Of a DNA stretch of 7,045 nucleotides, positions 5,670 to 7,045 are shown piece by piece (the stretch's first letter is position 1; every line of letters starts with the position of its first letter). The DNA comes from Nitrosospira multiformis (GTDB lineage Bacteria > Pseudomonadota > Gammaproteobacteria > Burkholderiales > UBA11063): positions 1 to 7,045 of the forward strand of contig DYTA01000058.1 in the NCBI GenBank assembly GCA_020726205.1, written 5' to 3'. The notes beneath the pieces are model-generated. The model was not told where the DNA came from. It saw only the letters and a list, made by a program, of their open reading frames with translations, and made no database searches. Position numbers and translations under genes: made by a program.

Positions 5670-6228
5670 AAACGCCTACCATTAAATATTTGTTGAGGGT
5701 TTCCCGGCTGATGCCGAATTCTTTGGCAAGCAAAGATTTGTTATTGCCAAGTGCGATTTGTTCTTTGAGTAGTATAATTTGCTCGTCTGATAGGGCAGCC
5801 TTTCTACCTTTGTATACACCACGCTTCTTTGCAAGTGCTATACCTTCCATTTGTCGTTCCTTGATTAAGGTGCGTTCGAACTCTGCAAATGCGCCCATGA
5901 CTGAAAGGAGTAGGTTGGACATAGGGGAATCTTCGCCGGTGAACTCTAGTGACTCTTTGATAAATTTAACCTTCACTTACTTAGCCGTTAAGACTTTGAC
6001 AATTTGCCTTAAATCATCAACATTCCGAGCTAGCCTGTCCATACTGTGAACAATTACGGTATCGCCATCACGTACGTATGTGAGCATTTCTTGCAGAGCG
6101 GGGCGATCAACTTATTTGCCGGATACCTTATCTGTAAATCTTCTATCCAATTTTATGCCCTCAAGTTGCTTCTCAAGATTTTGGAGGGCGGTACTGACTC
6201 TGATATAGCCTATATTTTTGCCGGTCAT
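5668..6228 (-). pseudogene. Tn3-type serine recombinase (resolvase/invertase) with two in-frame TAA codons
   Basis: From ATG 6228 the frame encodes a complete 186-codon resolvase, close to the family's usual 180-200. It starts MTGKNIGYIRVSTALQNLEK, with the nucleophile Ser12 and Arg10. It continues through FTDKVSGK, then TVIVHSMDRLARNVDDL near 57-73 (active-site Asp/Arg cluster) and FTGEDSPMSNLLLSVMGAF and AEFERTLIKERQMEGIA (helix E and hinge). It ends with the DNA-binding HTH KSLLAKEFGISRETLNKYL. Codon 39 (6114-6112, after SGK) and codon 84 (5979-5977, after LTAK) are TAA. There is no frameshift, and all motifs remain, so loss is recent, or the codons are read through. vapB nearby uses TAA as its real stop, which argues against reassignment. 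The 102-residue open part from GTG 5976 would lack the catalytic serine. The start is 5 bases after the vapC stop, so it is probably co-transcribed with vapBC. Confidence 0.88.
5705..5732. repeat. 28-bp perfect direct repeat, copy 2
   Basis: Same sequence and orientation as 4543-4570. It lies in the recombinase C-terminal HTH (KEFGISR segment). The pair brackets the coiled-coil gene and the hairpin-rich gap. Confidence 0.85.
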
Positions 6229-6233
6229 TAGAT

Positions 6234-6647
6234 CTATCTTATGACTGTGATTTTTGCCGTTATTTGTGGCTGTAGTTTTAACCAAACTTTATCAGTAGTA
6301 TGGATTTCCATTTTATAGTAATCCCCTGTTGCTATACAAGCTCTATCTCCTAAAGACAATCCATAAGTTTTAGTTAGAGTAAGTAGTTTACCGGCCTTGA
6401 CGCTTGTATCTTCACAAAAAGGTATGATTTCTGGCACAATATCTTTAATCATTTCGTCAATATCAAGGTCTGATATCCCTGATCTTGCTAAAACGGATAC
6501 AAGTTCACATAAATTTACTGATGAAATAGCGCTATTGGCAATAATACTTTCCATCCTTTCATAGCCAGGTTCTTTTTTTAATAAAGCAATGAGAGCAGAC
6601 GTATCTAGTAAATGTCTCTTATTTTTTGATTTAGAATTTATCTGCAT
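6234..6647 (-). CDS. vapC: VapC-family PIN-domain toxin (type II toxin-antitoxin)
   Basis: 137 residues, the normal length. The PIN fold's acidic set is complete: Asp15 in LLDTSALIALLKKEPG, Glu48 in AISSVNLCELVSVL, Asp101 in GLSLGDRACIATG and Asp119 in HTTDKVW. The GLSLGDRACIA block is typical of VapC. The family are Mg2+-dependent ribonucleases that cut tRNA or rRNA and halt growth when not held by VapB. ATG 6647 lies inside the end of vapB (17-base overlap), with a weak purine-rich site (GAGAA) ahead, which suggests translational coupling. It ends at TAG 6236-6234, 5 bases before the recombinase start. It appears functional. A toxin-antitoxin pair beside a resolvase is common on plasmids and integrative elements, where it stabilises them. 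Confidence 0.92.
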   Translation of the reverse strand: MQINSKSKNKRHLLDTSALIALLKKEPGYERMESIIANSAISSVNLCELVSVLARSGISDLDIDEMIKDIVPEIIPFCEDTSVKAGKLLTLTKTYGLSLGDRACIATGDYYKMEIHTTDKVWLKLQPQITAKITVIR

Positions 6648-6873
6648 CTTCTGTTCTCATTAGTTTTAATTCTTTTTGTAAATCTATATTTTTGTATTTA
6701 TCTAAAATATTTCTAGCTTTTTCTATATTGGAGTGAAAAGTAGAAACAACCAATTCTGAATCAGAGTATTTTATTGAAACTTCATCACCAACATTAAGAT
6801 GGAGTTTTTTTCTAATCTTAGCGGGAATAGCTAGTCTGCCATTATTATCAATATAACTTTTTAATGCTTTCAT
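6631..6873 (-). CDS. vapB: VapB-family AbrB/SpoVT-type antitoxin
   Basis: 80 residues from ATG 6873. The N-terminal half is a swapped-hairpin AbrB DNA-binding domain: MKALKSYIDNNGRLAIPAKI then RKKLHLNVGDEVSIKY. The C-terminal half (about 46-80) is a charged helical tail that would wrap VapC. This start is chosen because the domain begins there. The frame is open back to 6957, but the added 28 residues (SIFTLFYLMIYFILILIIYK) are AT-driven hydrophobic sequence and overlap the likely promoter. No clear Shine-Dalgarno precedes ATG 6873. VapB neutralises VapC and normally represses its own operon by binding the promoter. Ends at TAA 6633-6631, overlapping vapC. Confidence 0.88.
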   Translation of the reverse strand: MKALKSYIDNNGRLAIPAKIRKKLHLNVGDEVSIKYSDSELVVSTFHSNIEKARNILDKYKNIDLQKELKLMRTEDADKF

Positions 6874-6914
6874 AGGAACTGTCAGTAATTTATAAATAAT
6901 TAAGATTAGTATAA

Positions 6915-6957
6915 AGTATATCATCAGATAAAATAAAGTAAAAATGCTTTTTGACAA
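6915..6957 (-). promoter_or_regulatory. likely vapBC promoter region
   Basis: On the minus strand TTGTCA (6957-6952) is followed after 16 bases by TATTTT (6935-6930); a second -10-like TATACT lies at 6920-6915. Both are upstream of ATG 6873. The exact hexamers are uncertain in such AT-rich DNA. VapBC would be expected to bind here. Confidence 0.4.
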
Positions 6958-6980
6958 AACACATAAAAATCAAATATAAG
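6951..6980 (+). promoter_or_regulatory. candidate rightward sigma70-type promoter leaving the window
   Basis: A consensus -35 TTGACA (6951-6956) and TATAAG (6975-6980, 5 of 6) are separated by 18 bases. It faces away from vapBC, towards the right edge, and shares bases with the vapBC -35 region, so the two promoters would be back to back. What it serves lies outside the window. Confidence 0.5.
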
Positions 6981-6990
6981 TTAAATTGTA

Positions 6991-7045
6991 GGTTCTGTCG
7001 CATCTGCAAATGGAACTGGAGCAGAATTGGTAAAAGTCAGATTTT
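6991..7045 (+). repeat. possible IS6-type left end running off the window
   Basis: GGTTCTGTCGCATCTGCAAA (6991-7010) begins like an IS6-family terminal repeat (GGTTCTGT-GCA), with extra bases before the CAAA. If it is real, the element extends rightward out of the window. The remaining bases to 7045 show nothing else assignable. Confidence 0.35.

Noticed and set aside
5690..6049. 119-codon plus-strand frame across the recombinase
   Set aside because: Antisense shadow of the recombinase, whose own frame has all resolvase motifs.
6046..6231. 61-codon plus-strand frame over the recombinase N-terminus
   Set aside because: Antisense to the catalytic-serine region; no support as a gene.
6874..6957. 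28-residue hydrophobic N-terminal extension of VapB, as if membrane-anchored
   Set aside because: AbrB-type antitoxins begin at the MKALKSY segment; the extension is AT-rich promoter DNA read through by chance.

Overview
This is an AT-rich window (roughly one third G+C by eye) with one long chromosomal-type gene and, on both sides, a dense set of decayed mobile DNA. The AsmA-family envelope protein, the low G+C, and the mix of broken IS6-, IS3- and resolvase-type genes with a VapBC toxin-antitoxin pair suggest an alphaproteobacterial endosymbiont, most likely in the Rickettsiales. That placement is an inference from style and family resemblance; there is no rRNA or other marker here.

Left part (1-638). 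Bases 1-215 hold, on the minus strand, the N-terminal third of an IS6-family transposase. It is broken by a frameshift and an internal deletion and runs off the left edge. Next comes a small minus-strand Cro/C1-type HTH regulator (272-550 at most), divergent from the large plus-strand gene. Middle-left (639-3323): an intact AsmA-family gene. A strong Shine-Dalgarno sequence supports ATG 639 over the longer TTG 600 reading.

Middle (about 3325-4570). Directly behind the asmA stop lies a 5'-truncated IS3-family element. It has the tail of orfA, an A10 slippery run, and orfB with a 2-base loss just after the first catalytic Asp. Behind it are an IS6-type terminal inverted repeat (4379-4392) and a roughly 60-base leftover of a serine-recombinase C-terminus (4509-4571).

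Right part (4630-6990), all genes leftward: vapB (AbrB-type antitoxin), vapC (PIN toxin) overlapping it by 17 bases, and a Tn3-type serine recombinase starting 5 bases after vapC. The recombinase has two in-frame TAA codons but an otherwise perfect frame. A 435-base gap rich in dyad symmetry follows, then an unrecognised 200-residue coiled-coil protein. A perfect 28-bp direct repeat, coding for the recombinase C-terminal helix-turn-helix, flanks the coiled-coil gene and most of the gap. A second, less certain IS6-like end at 6991 faces away, so 4393-6990 may be a segment between two IS6-type copies.

Apparently intact genes are the HTH regulator, the AsmA protein, the coiled-coil protein and vapBC; both transposases and the recombinase are broken. 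I see no clear new system. The best leads are the unknown coiled-coil gene bracketed by recombinase sequence, the hairpin and dyad cluster beside the recombinase, and the doubly interrupted but otherwise conserved recombinase.
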